A model generated the notes under the pieces. It was not told the origin of the DNA, did no database searches, and saw nothing but the letters and a program-made list of their open reading frames with translations. Of a stretch of DNA of 64,000 nt, positions 35,324-47,224 are shown piece after piece (position 1 is the first letter of the stretch; each line of letters begins with the position of its first letter). The DNA is from Liolophura sinensis (lineage: Eukaryota; Mollusca; Polyplacophora; Chitonida; Chitonidae): the NCBI RefSeq assembly GCF_032854445.1, contig NC_088303.1, positions 4,471,501 through 4,535,500 on the forward strand, read 5' to 3'. The translations under genes were made by a program, and so were the position numbers.

Positions 35324-38300
35324 TCAGAGCTTAGAGGTAAAATCATTTTGAACAACCATCTGGAGTTGAGGCTTGAACGTTGGGTCTGTAATGGCGGGCC
35401 TGTTCATGGTGAAGGCCATGACATCGTACTTGGTCTGTCCGTCAATGGCCAGCTCACTTAGTATCTTACCCAGCAGACAGGCAAATCTGAGGAGCATAAA
35501 ACAATACACCGTTTAACTCTCATGGGAGAACCAACTGGAATTGAGAAGTAACACTTCGATTCACTGAGTTTACTCTCTGTTTGCGCCAAGATGCTCAGAC
35601 TGACTACTGGACCCAGTCGTTAGAAAGTGCATTAGCTAATGCTGCTATTAAAACATATTTTATATTTAAAATTTTAGCCAAACTCAGCAGCCAATGCAGT
35701 TCCCCAAAGTCAATAGTATAACAGCTGCAGTTTTAGTTCATATTTAATTTAGTGGTACACATTTTTTTAAATTAAGTACAAAATTGAAGACTGGGGTTAA
35801 AGTTAAAGCTGTTAGTAGGTCTTATAACAGTTTTGAAGAACCGGGCCCAGTCTATTAGCCCTATAACGCTCAGACTGACGGACATTGCTGTTCATTAGCG
35901 CTAAGACGCTCCAACTGACTGACTGAACGGTTCATTAGCGCGAAGACGATCCCGCAGACTGACTTTACTGGTCACATGTCTCCATTGTATAAGGGCGAAC
36001 CACTCTACTGCATGGCATTATATAAAACAAAATAAGTAAATACAACTGCAATACGGCTTACTTGAACGCATGGCCAGCTCCGCAGCAAAAGACAATCTCC
36101 GGCCAACCACGTGACTCCAGAGTGTCGATGACGTAGGACCGGTCCAGCGTCATAGTGTACAGGCACGTTTTACTCTCCAAAATTGGTCCCAGTGACTGAA
36201 ATATGACAGCAGACGTGTTCCGTACAGTGGTGATTCGGTTAAAAGCTGAATGGACCATTGGTATTTTGTAATCACCAGTTTGTGGATTTCACAGCTTAGG
36301 CCCGGGTTACCTAACGTGAGAAAACTTATGCCCCAATCTTTCTAACATGTAGTGACTCCCCGTGTAGATACAACTTCCTTTACTGGAAAGCAATGGTTAC
36401 TGAAGAAGCTCTTAGCGTAATCACATAAATATTTTACTAATGAAAATTGCATGGCAAAGTTTGATGACAAATTATATACCGAGGTATAAAAAGACATGCA
36501 TTCAAAAAAAAAGGGCATAATACCATCTCTGACGAAATTATTCTTGTATACCATATATGCTTGTAAAATGTAGGTGATAAAGTCTTACCCTTGGAATGAT
36601 AGATTTTAAAAAGTGAATACAGGCTTTTTCCCTTTCCGGATCTGGAGTGAAGTTCCTGGTTTCAGGTGTTACTTGGTTACCACCAGCGTCGATCCCTATC
36701 TTAGATCCAGAAATTCCATGAATCGGTAAGCCATAAAGGTCATGTTTTGGTGAGTTGTATATCCATACCGGGAATCTGAAATCATTTCAAAACGATACTT
36801 TTTTTGCATTGCATTGTATTTACTGAAGATAGCCCACGCAGTTGACGTTCTTAATTCGTTCTTTTATCAACTGAATGTTCATTACTTTCAAATGACACGC
36901 ACTGAGACGTTTTCGTACATTACATGCATGCAGGAAGACTCTTAACACATGCATAATTAGGAGCTTTGCGTTCTTTTCCTTTAAGGTTAACTTTCCACTT
37001 ACATTTTGCCATCTGTATGGCAGTTAAAAAATGTGTTATATACTGTACGTGCGGCATTACAGTTAAACAATGTGTTATATACTGTACGTGCGGCATTACA
37101 GTTAAACAATGTGTTATATACTGTACGTGCGGCATTACAGTTAAACAATGTGTTATATACTGTACGTGCGGCATTACAGTTAAACAATGTGTTATATACT
37201 GTACGTGCGGCATTACAGTTAAACAATGTGTTATATACTGTACGTGCGGCATTACAGTTAAACAATGTGTTATATACTGTACGTGCGGCATTACAGAATA
37301 TTGTTTTTCCTTGCAAGAATCAGAATGTCACAAAAAGCATGCATTATCAGCATACGATAGTGATTACGGAAATTTGTCAGATAAACTACTGGTATGTATA
37401 TGCTCATCAGATACGCTTCTATCTATAGATATTTCCAGAGCGAGCAAACAAATTATCACTAACTTCGCCTTGGTGAACTCTTTGACGTGTGGAGTGGCGA
37501 AGTATGTGACTTGTTCCTGTGTGACCACCACCGGAATATGGACACCGACTGATCCCAATACGTGGTTAATCCACGCTCCTGCCGCAACAACCACACGCTT
37601 ACAGCTGAACATTCCCTTTGGGGTGTGGACCTAAAAGACATCACACCGATAATAAGAGTGAGTGAGTGAGTCCTTGGGGTTTAACGTCGTACTCAACAAT
37701 TTTTCAGTCATATGACGACGAAGGAATCATTAGGGTGCATGTACGTGTAATGTGCCTCCTTGTTGCAGGACGGATTTCCACCGCTCTTTTATTTAGTGCT
37801 GCTTCACTGAGACAACTTACCGAAGGAAAGTAAGCCGCCCCGCCCGAGCCATTATACTGATACGGGTCAACCAGTCGTTGCACTATCCCCTTCATGCTGA
37901 ACGCCAAGCGAGGAAGTTACAACTTTTTTAAAGTCTTAGGTGTGACTCGATCAAGGATTGATCCTGGATCTACCGGTCCCGAAGCGAACGCTCTACCAAC
38001 TGTGCGATCCAGGCCGGTCCGATAATAAGACAATGCACCCACACACTAGATGGAAAATGAAGAAACAAAACAGATACAGGTATATAGGCCTAACCTTACG
38101 AATGCTGAACATATATAGGCCTATGTAGGTGCGTCCAATTTCCAGTTTATCGTTTAGGCCTACTGTCTTCCAAACTATACTACTTGGATAACTGTTTATT
38201 GTGTTTCCCATATTTCATCGTTTGTAAGGGTCCATTCGCTACTCGCCTTCTTTTTAACCTTGCCTGTTCGCTACTCGCCTACCTTTTAAACTCGCCTAAT

Positions 38301-41300
38301 GGCAGCTCACCTTCCAACGAAAGGTTATCACTACACGTAGGCTAACAACAGTTAACTAATTCTTTAAAACGCATATGTTTGAAAGTGCGTTGGTTCACAG
38401 TGAATTATAGTGTTAACAGATTCAACTACGCCTGTCTCAACTGACAGATGGTCACAAAATAACAGCTCATGTAGCCAATAAATAAAAAAGCATGTACCGG
38501 TGGCCTATAAATAAACGCTGATCTATGCATGTCAAAAATGTAAGCCTACTAAACAGAAAACTAGCGCGCCTAAAACTTTCCCATCTATGTGATCTACACC
38601 AGATGTACACGCTACTGCCAACTTGCAAGTTTCTGAGTGAGGGTTCACGCCAAGCGTTGGCCACCATTTTGTATATACGCCAAGTTTGCACACCAAGACT
38701 CGTATTCGATTTAATATGGTGCGACCGTGAATAGCAATGGGATTTGTTTGCGTTTGAAAGACTGGCGTATGAATGACAGCCCGTGGGATCCATTTTAATG
38801 TTGAACACCTCCGACTTGAATACGAGTTGCACATTGCCATACCGTATGACAAGTTTTCCCTGTTGCAGAAGCTAGTGGATATTTCTTCCACTAACCCAAA
38901 ATATTTAGCGGCAACTAAACAAAGGCTGCCTAACGACCCGCACATGTAAGTTGTAAGACGTAGCACCCAGCACCTAGAGGTCAGTGTTATTCTGACTCAA
39001 CATGTGTACAGTTACAACACTTTCTACATAATAATACTGAAAAGTGTTGAATTTCCAACACTTCAGAAAGAATTAACCTCTTATTTTAAATACCCTCTAC
39101 CATGCACTACTGTCGAAATGATAGATTTAACATTATTAAAGTTACATATAACATTTCAGGTTTAGAACAGTGCATGCCTTCACCAGATCATAGATGCTTA
39201 CTAACCGTGGCCAAAGACAGTTTTCGGACAGAAGCAAAGATCACACGAAACTAATAAAAAGTGTGCAGGTCCGATCATATTGGTTCATAAAATTTGTCGG
39301 CTACGAAACATTAATATAAAAAATACAGTTCGCCTTGAGGATATATTTAATGATATAGTGGGAAGGAATTTGCAACATGAATCTCAAGTCGGAGGTGTTG
39401 AAGATTTTCACACTTATATGGCAAAGATGGGTGATTAATGTGTAATAAATGTTAATCTGACCACTGTCCGGCCGTGGTCATCCCGGTCAATCCTGATAAC
39501 GGGACAGTTGTCCAGAATGTCTGCGCCATTAGCCCGTGCCAACTGGATCTGGACAGCGTTCGCCATGGACGCGTCCACGAGCCCGCCATCTTTCTGCCAC
39601 AAGCATACGGTTTCGTCACCGACGGTGAACTGCGGAAATCGACGGCGAAGTTCTGTGCCTGACCATCGCTCATACCTAATTGGACAGAATGTATATATGA
39701 ATGATGAACACAATTTCTATTTCACAAGGCTATACTGGAGTTTTTGATGGAAACAAAGAAGAAAATAACAACGGTTTACTCTAGACCTACCTATTATCCT
39801 GACAGCAGTTGTATCAGTGAACTATTCTTTAGTTTAGAATAATACTCACTCTAGATATAAAAAAGTAGAAATCACATTGCATTAGAATAGCTCTTGGGAG
39901 ACGATAAAGAGGCGAACAATGTTCCTTGGTTACATGTGTCGAAGTTTTCACAATCCATTCAGTCTCTTATTGCTCAGCCTAGATCGGAACAGATCCACAT
40001 GAGACACATTTCATATATCCCAGCTTATCTTTCAGAATTTAAGAACTTAAAATCACTATAACCTGGAACTCGGTCTTAAAAGCTACAAAAACTAGTTTCC
40101 CTTGATCTTGAAGTTATTATGAATTTATACCACGTCACAATCCATGATTACGACCATATACCGTCGTACTCAACACCAGTGTAACTCGCGTTAAACCACA
40201 ACTTTGGAATCATTTTACTCTCCATGTTATTGGGATCGAGTCGTCATCGTCCGGAAAAATACACCGTGATATATATAGCACGTCTGTGAGTCTTAAAGAA
40301 GCTGTATACCACAGACTTTGGGCAAACAAAAAGGATCGGCGCAACTCAGTGGATTTTTTGCTATTATTATATTTCAAATAATTATCTTTCACGTATTGTC
40401 AGTCTAGTCTATATGTGTGTTATTGTTCACAATCAGTAATTGAGTCTCTAAAATTTATAACGCAGAACGCACTATGGTTATTTCGAAGTTTAAAATAATT
40501 TCAACACTATAAACGACACAAGTCGCCTCTTTATTGAGAAGCAACGATTTCATCTATTCGTGGTAAATACAAATTCGTCGGAAACAACCTAGCAACCCAA
40601 TCACTCCACTGGAAATGGCAATTAATGAAGTTTGCACGCTGGAGTTCCAGGTTAGTAAAAGTAATGATTCAGATTAGTAAGTGTGGATGCAAAACTGCAA
40701 TCATGATGGACCGTGAATCCAAAGAGCTGTAAGTATGACGGTGTCTCACGGAATCTGGTTGGCATCCATGGCCTCGGCATATGCGTCGATAGTTGCTCCC
40801 ATCACGGACTTTTTGGCGAACTGAATAGCACCGACTTTATAGACGAGCTGAACACCGGACTCTTGCTCAACCGCCTCCCATCTGCATGGAAAACAACAAA
40901 ATCGCGGATAATCGTAACTTTCATCATGGATACAACTTCTCAAGTTTCCCGTAGAAGGTACAAAGATTTTTCATGAAGACGCCATAAAACATTAAACTGC
41001 ATAATGGTCAGTTTTAATATTAATATAACTTAGCAAAGTTTTACAAAGAAGTTACCAAACCACAATTGTGTGCATACGCATGCGCTACCCTTTACTGCTC
41101 ATCAAAGCAACCACCAGAGAATTTAAAACCAGTGAACTGTATGCAAGCACTCCTCAGCACTCGAGCGGACCATGGATCAAGTATTAATAAAAAAGTTGAA
41201 ACTAAGTTTTCTGACATCATTTCCTGCCTCATCACCGAGGCCCAGGTGACTGGGGAGTTATTGAACATTTCTGCACAAAACTAGTGGTGTATGGCAGTAC

Positions 41301-44300
41301 GGATGACAATTAAGGCAATCACTGTGTCTATAGTACCATCGTTGCATCGTTGACGATGTAACGAAGCAATGGAACAGTACTGCTAGATTGAGCTATAGCA
41401 TCGTTCCATCGCTTCGCAGTATCATGTCAGTGCTTTGTTGCATCGTTCCTTCGCTTCGCAGTGTCGTGACATGGCTTCCCTCCATCGTTCTATCCTTCCA
41501 CCGGCCTTACGACATGTGACGTTACTGGTGAATCATGTGAATGATATATGATCAAACCTGGATTTATGGAAACCTGAGGAATATTTGTTGAGGTGTCTTC
41601 CATTATCAGCTAACACTGATATACCCCTTCAAATTGACCAAGTTTAAATGTGGGAGTGGACGAAGACGGGAACCATTTGTAATCATCTGTGACAACAATG
41701 TGGCATAACACTGAATAACATCTATAAAAATCTGTATTGTCAAGACCGGCCCCAATAGCACAGTTGGTAGAGCATCCGTTTCGGGAGGGGTAGGGTCAAT
41801 CCTCGGTCGAGTCACACCTGAGACCTTAAAAGAGGGGAGTTGTAACTGCCTCGCTTGGCGTTCAGCATGAAGGGGCTAGTGCAACGACTGGTTGACCCGG
41901 AGCCTATATGTATAATGTCTCAGGCGGGGCGCCTTACTTGCTTTTGGTAAGTCGTCTCAGTGAAGCAGCACTAGACAAAAGAGAGGTGAAAATCCGTTCT
42001 GCAACAAGGAGGCACATTACACACACTCGAAGGACTCCTTGGTGGTATATGACTGAAAAATGGTTACGACTTTAAACCCCAAGCACTCACTCACTCACTG
42101 TATTGTCAAGAATGACAGCAAATCGCCTAAAATTTGAGACCGTGGATAGCCAAACATTTGTTGCTTTACTTGCATCTGCAGACTTTTCTTGCAGCTACAT
42201 GGAGATGAAAATAGTCAATACACGAGTTTTACTTTGATATAAATCCAAAACTATACATTTCACCTGCATGTATGCGCCAGAAAGGCTTGCAGGCGAGAGT
42301 AGGCCTTCAACGGAGATTTCCCGTGTGTGCGCGGTCTCGAATGTAGTAACTGACTTGCTTGGCTCTCTCTACAGGCTTTCCTTCTCTTCTCTTTTTGTGG
42401 ATATTTTCCAAAGAAAGCAAATAATAAATCAGTTAATTTTTAATAATCCCTAGCTCCTTTTAGTCTTAGTTACGGCTGTTTTGTTTTCCTGGCGTCTGAA
42501 TTAATATTTGTTAGACTGCGTAGGGTGCACTATAAAATGCTAATAATTAAGGCCACTGTGCCATTGCCAAAATAGCATCGTTCCGATGCTTCGTTCCATA
42601 GTTCCATCGATTTGCATGCAGTATTGTTCCATCGTTTCGTTCCGATGTAACGGTAGTTCCATAGTGCTAACGACGATGGTAAGAATTTCGCATCGGCCAT
42701 GGGATGTCACGTGGGATGTACTGAGTGACAAGTTAGTGTACTTACGCTTTATATGTATCACGGGTTAGTCTTGTGTACTTTGCTTCGTTGTATTGGAGAC
42801 GTCTAAAAGGAATAAAAAATTGACCTTTATTATTTATTTATTTATCTGACTGGTGTTTTACATCGTACTCAAGAATATTTCACTTATACGACGGCGGTCA
42901 GCATTGTGGTGGGAAACCCATGACCATCCCCAGGTTGGTGGAAGACCTTCCTAAGCACGACCGGAGAGGAAACCAGCATGAGCTGGACTTGACCTCACAG
43001 CGAACGCATTGGAGGGAGGTTCCTGGGTCATTGCGACGCGCTGGCGTGCTAACCCTCTCGGCCACGGATGTCCTCAACCTTTATAAGAATATATTTATTG
43101 ATTTATTTGACTGGTGTTTTCCGCGATATTCAAGATTACAAGTATAGACGCACAGGTGCTAACACGTTAACGTTAAAACATTACATTTGGATATAAATGA
43201 ATAGGAAAGAATGGCTCATGTCTGTGTGAAACCGTCGCAACTCGCCATGTACGTGACAAACCTCCCCACTTAAAGCCGAAGACAAGAATAGAGAGTAGTA
43301 TATATGCTTTGTGGCAAACCACCTTGACACCAACCTCTAGGTTGTGGGAGGTGGACCCGATCAGCCTGGAGTAAAACGCAATCCTGCGTAATCTCAACTC
43401 AGTGGCACAGCGAACACCCCAGTCTGTTTTCTTAAACGTTCCACAATTAACTGGAAGAATAAAGTATCGTTATTCTGAGTAAGAAAACTATCATCTAATA
43501 TTCACACTTCGGATTTTTGATTTTAGTTTGAAGCAACACTCAAGATTTTTTCACTTGCTCGATAGCAGCCATTTGTATTGGTGGAGAAAACCTGAGTGCT
43601 CGGCGTAAAACCACCTACCTTCGGCAAGTTACTTTAACATATGATAGACATTCATTAGACCGCGCAAACAGCCACACGCCCCGGGGCTCTGCCATGTTTC
43701 CCCCTCCACCCCCCCCCCCCCTCCCCCAACCATAATGCTGGCCGCCGTTGTATAAATGAAATAAGAACGGCATAAAACACCAATGAAATAAATCAAACGG
43801 CCACGCTTGTTCTCATCAAGGAACCACAGGCAGTTGTAGCGACGAATACACACTCTCTACCATAGTTCGGCTTTGAGCTGGTATAGCATGCACCAATCGT
43901 GTTGATCGGCCCCGATGTCACAGCTTCTGGAGCGGTAGATCCAGGGTCAATCCTCGGTCGAGTCACATTTAAGACTTTAAAAGAGGGGAGTTGCAGCTTC
44001 CTCGCTTGGCGCTCAGCATGACGGGATAGTGCGACTACTGGTTTACCCGTATCAGTATAATGGCTCGGCCGGGACGCCTTACTTGCCTTCGGTAAGTCGT
44101 CTCAGTAAAGCAGCACTAGATAAAAGAGCGGTGGAAATCAGTCCTGCCACAAGGAGGCACATTACATGCATTCTAAGGATTCCTTCGTCGTCATATGACT
44201 GAGAAATTGTTGAGTACGACGTTAAAGCCCAAGCACTCACTCACTCACTCACCCTGTCGTGTTGTAGTTGCATTTACTGATGTGTCTAGTGTACATGTGG

Positions 44301-46032
44301 CTCAAAGTAACAGGGCTTACATCGAGATGTTTATCGGGTATCATGTGTAAATATGATCAGTTACATCTTTCCCTGGCGGTTTTATGTACTCAAACATATG
44401 TAACTTATAAATATTGTAAATTCTCCCCTCTCGTAAAATGCTCCCCTAGTTTAGACTAGTATACTAATCGTGGAGGCCCCCAATGTGTATATGTGGCCAT
44501 GACAATATGTATGCAGGTTTGTATGTATGTGATACAAGATACAGGTTGTCAGCATTGACCTCTGTACTTACATAATCCTCGAGTGGTCTTGTGATCCACC
44601 GTTAACATGTCCCAGCTTGAACTGCTCTAGTCCAAGTACACCTGTAGAATATAATAGGTAACATGATCATCTTGTTTAAACACTCGCAGTGAATGATGGG
44701 CAACACTAAGAAGTTCCATGTCTCACCCGCCTAAAGTTAATATAGAGAATAATACGACGTCAGTGCCATTCAAGACGCCAGCCAAGACTTTCGCCAAAAC
44801 TATCTTTTTTCGAATTTTTCTGCGCGGAAACCACTAAAAACATCTTAAAGCAATTGTGCTAGGTTGCTGTGATTTCAGCATTTACCCAGTTTCCTCACAA
44901 CATAATGCTGTCCGCCGTCGAATAAGTCAAATATTCTTGTGTACGGCGTAAAACACCAGTCAAATAAATAAATAAATTTAAGCATTTACATGAACAGTCC
45001 TTGTTCATTTACATGAACAAAAACTCCGTCTCCATAGTTCCGATCCAGTTAATAATCGCAGGCCAATTCCCAAAACGACGCATAACACAAACAACCAAAG
45101 AACTAAAAAAAAAAAGTAGGAAAATAGAACGGAATCCTGCAAAGAGAAGCACTCAACAGTTTTCAGTGATGTTGGAAAGACGCAAGGTATGTTCTAGGCT
45201 ACTGAGTGAAATCAGCATTCAAATCATGTACCATACCAGAATATCAGTTGTGGATAACAAAAGAGAGCCATGCGCTAAATTGTTGTTTGGAACACATTTG
45301 TCTCAGTGCGAATAACCTTTGAAGCATAACGATGCTATAGAGAACGATGTGGTTTCTTAGTCTGGAACCCAATTGTTCTGGTGCAGGTAAAATTTGCAAG
45401 GTAACTCGCACCGCTTGGGATACGCTCTCTTCTTCTTTTGTTTGGCAATCATTGTAGCGAGTTAGCAGCTGAAATATGCTTTGGCACGCTGGACTGGAGC
45501 CAACTTATTTGGGTGCATCAGGACTCTGGTTACAGTGTAACAGTAAACTTGACAACGATGTGTTCTTGTCTAGATTGGGCCAACCTGTACCTGCAGACAT
45601 ACCTATCGCAGCTTAATATCGTCTAGGCAATCATGTGATTTAGCAGGAATTATCAGACGACTTGGATACGCCTTGCAGAGTAAAAGCTGTTAGAGAAGGT
45701 TGTTTTGCGCGCGGGCTTGGGCCAGCTTTTCCAGATGGGCAAAAGAACCAAACGGCTACAACTGTTGTAGAGAACTCGGCTCAGAGGAGCCTTCTTTCGC
45801 TTGTTCTGCAAGAGTGTGTATACAAAGTAGCGATAATTTTCATCTGTAAAAGTTCATCTGTGATAAGCTCACCATTTCCCACCCTCTTTGAAAGCCAGTA
45901 GACGGCGGAGCTGCCTATCCCTCCGCACCCCACCACAATATAGTCGTAATGCGACTTCATCGCTGGAGAATCCATGTTGTCTGCACTATATGTACGTCCG
46001 TATGATGGTATACTGCATGTAGTTAAAGTCAT
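35324..46032 (-). CDS. PIPOX: Peroxisomal sarcosine oxidase / L-pipecolate oxidase (9 exons)
   Basis: FAD enzyme that oxidises sarcosine (to glycine and formaldehyde) or L-pipecolate, releasing H2O2, in peroxisomes. Exons (minus): 46032-45873, 44641-44572, 42802-42746, 40881-40750, 39675-39462, 37630-37464, 36775-36589, 36195-36062, 35486-35324. All phases agree: 1284 nt, 427 aa; family members are about 390. The ADP-binding motif IVVGCGGIG is at 32-40. GLEQFKLGHVNGGSQDHSRI and IRLQYNEAKYTRL follow the family. KRVVVAAGAWINHVL and DLYGLPIHG are conserved. TCLYTMT (Cys340) matches the Cys that carries covalent FAD. The C-terminus is SKL, a type 1 peroxisomal signal. Two in-frame starts are possible: ATG at 46032, or ATG at 45975 (MDSPAMKSHYDYI, 408 aa). 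The second better matches known family length. Introns hold many SINEs and a 39-bp array. Confidence 0.95.
37023..37295. repeat. 39-bp tandem array, seven copies
   Basis: Seven units, the last six nearly identical, of GTTAAACAATGTGTTATATA followed by CTGTACGTGCGGCATTACA. As 39 is a multiple of three and the unit has few stops, ORFs cross it in several frames on both strands. Within each repeat TACAGT pairs with ACTGTA and GCA with TGC, so each unit could form a small hairpin. It lies in the PIPOX intron between exons 7 and 6. Confidence 0.95.
37646..38030 (-). mobile_element. SINE family B, full length, with 12-bp target-site duplication
   Basis: CCGATAATAAGA at 37646-37657 and 38019-38030 flank a minus-oriented element. 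It runs from the tail (GAGTGAGTGAGTCCTTGGGG) to the tRNA-like head (TCTACCAACTGTGCGATCC). Its edge is only about 27 bp upstream of the PIPOX exon 6 acceptor. Confidence 0.95.
41330..41500. repeat. Imperfect CATCGTTCCATCGCTTCG repeats
   Basis: Several degenerate copies of ATCGTTCCATCGCTTCGCAG with TATCATGTCAG or TGTCGTGACATG. A second cluster is at 42565-42665. Both are in PIPOX introns. No family recognised. Confidence 0.55.
41732..42111 (+). mobile_element. SINE family B, full length, with 14-bp target-site duplication
   Basis: CTGTATTGTCAAGA at 41732-41745 and 42098-42111 flank a plus-oriented copy: head GGCCCCAATAGCACAGTTGG, B-box-like GGGTCAATCC, CCTCGCTTGGCGTTCAGCAT, AAGTCGTCTCAGTGAAGCAG and tail CAAGCACTCACTCACTCA. 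The copy lies in PIPOX intron 3. Confidence 0.95.
42823..43084 (-). mobile_element. SINE family A, near full length, with 8-bp target-site duplication
   Basis: ACCTTTAT at 42823-42830 and 43077-43084 flank a minus-oriented copy from tail (TTTATTTATTTATCTGACTG) to head (GTGCTAACCCTCTCGGCCAC). It was inserted just upstream of the PIPOX exon 3 acceptor (42803-42804). A further tail fragment follows at 43088-43137 (TGATTTATTTGACTGGTGTT). Confidence 0.88.
43660..43800 (+). mobile_element. SINE family A fragment with poly-C run
   Basis: Plus-oriented 3' half: CGGGGCTCTGCC, a C-rich run, CATAATGCTGGCCGCCGTTG, TATAAATGAAATAAGAACGG and CATAAAACACCAATGAAATA. The TTCTTGAGT segment is deleted. Confidence 0.85.
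43897..44264 (+). mobile_element. SINE family B, near full length, with 8-bp target-site duplication
   Basis: TCGTGTTG at 43897-43904 and 44257-44264 flank a plus-oriented copy: GGCCCCGATGTCACAGCTTC, CAGGGTCAATCCTCGGTCGA, TAAGTCGTCTCAGTAAAGCA and CAAGCACTCACTCACTCACT. It lies in PIPOX intron 2. Confidence 0.9.
44880..44985 (+). mobile_element. SINE family A 3' fragment
   Basis: Plus orientation: CCCAGTTTCCTCACAACATA, ATGCTGTCCGCCGTCGAATA, TTCTTGTGTACGGCGTAAAA and the CAAATAAATAAATAAA tail. It lies in PIPOX intron 1. Confidence 0.88.
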
Positions 46033-46184
46033 ACAGACCACGCTCCAGACATATATGCTGTGTTCCACATAATAAATTAACCTAAAACTTGCCTGCTGAT
46101 GTCCTAGAAAAAGCGCAGCTTACCTTAGATAAAAGGTAAGTTCACAACCTAGGGCAAAAAGATTGTCTATTTCTATTAACAAGT

Positions 46185-46821
46185 CGCCTGCAGTATATGC
46201 AGCTGTCCGTAAAATCAGTCATACTCGCTACCAAAATTGCCTTTATTTAGTGACATGTTAAAACAATAGCCCTACACATTGTCATGCTTTACGTCTATAT
46301 TACCACCGCGAAAATGCAATTACAACAACTTTTCTAATTTATAATGTTAAACCCCATAAGCCTGGTTTCAACATAAAGAACTCATTTCCTCGGGTGACGT
46401 CATAATTATTCACTAACAAGTGCCATGCTGGGCAATGAACGTGGACAGTAATTTGTTTAAAATAGCTCCACAAGCAAGCGGTTAGAACAAACTCCACAAA
46501 GTAACACTGCCCATACTACTGTCTCAGCGAATACACTACATTGTGTTTTATAACAGAATTTCCTAACATCCAACTCTAAAACCATATTGCCGTGAGATCG
46601 TATACTACAAGAGATAAAATAAATATCATTTATGAATGTTATATTATACTAAAACGCGCCAACAATCTCAGATTTGTTAATGCCAGAAACAGGGTTTACA
46701 AGTCGATAACAGTTCATTTAACTGGTGTCGCTTTTCGTCAAAACATGTTGAACTCCGCCCAATATCCTTCATGCCAGGGTTTTTCCAGTAATTATGACGT
46801 CACCCGGGACAATGAGTTCTT
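46185..46821. repeat. Inverted-repeat element with TGACGTCA cores
   Basis: Left arm 46376-46410 and right arm 46787-46821 are reverse complements at 31 of 35 positions. Both hold CGGGTGACGTCATAATTA or its complement, including the palindrome TGACGTCA. The 376-bp centre has no convincing ORF. Sequence left of the left arm (46185-46375) resembles the dispersed repeat at 15540-15800. A non-autonomous DNA element is possible; no target duplication was seen. Confidence 0.6.
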
Positions 46822-46924
46822 GCCATCGAATCCGAGTGTATACAGTTTAACATTATGAAGTAGAAAAAGTTTTCTAACTTCATGTTGTGTTCAAGAATAT
46901 GGACTTCCAGGATTTTGTTTGCTT

Positions 46925-47110
46925 GCTTGTTGAATTGGGGTTTAACGTCGCTTTCAAGACTATTTGGGCCATATGCATGACGGTGACTCCTTGTTACAGA
47001 CCGGGCACAACGTCGACAAATTTATAGCGCTGCTTCATTGGAACGTCATTCCGTAGACACCAGACACGGCACCCCACCCAGTCACATTATACTGCCACTG
47101 CATGGGACGA
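46925..47110 (-). mobile_element. SINE family C fragment
   Basis: Minus-oriented: TTGGGGTTTAACGTCGCTTT, GACGGTGACTCCTTGTTACA, GCTGCTTCATTGGAACGTCA and CACCCCACCCAGTCACATTA, as in the family C copies at 18.1 and 61.4 kb. Confidence 0.7.
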
Positions 47111-47224
47111 CCAAGAAAGTCATGCAAAAATATAAACCTGAACGTATATGTCGGTCTATATTTTCTTAACAGATTTGGATATTCAGAAAATTCTCTTCTT
47201 ATAAAGAGATTATGACTCATATAC

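Noticed and set aside
37023-37295. CRISPR-like regular array
   Set aside because: Repeats are contiguous without unique spacers, in an intron of an animal gene. The same applies to the 70-bp array at 30121-30556.
36966-37634. 222-codon plus-strand ORF with Cys-rich repeats, and three companions
   Set aside because: They come from the 39-bp array, whose length is a multiple of three, and overlap PIPOX exon 6 antisense. No splice or start context supports a protein.
41060-41285. ORF in PIPOX intron 3 as the missing PIPOX exon
   Set aside because: The real exon was found at 42802-42746 with correct phase and family match (IRLQYNEAKYTRL).
45001-45315. 104-codon plus-strand ORF, Lys/Arg-rich
   Set aside because: It lies in PIPOX intron 1 directly after a SINE tail and has an A-rich composition. 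No homology was recognised and no splice partners were seen.
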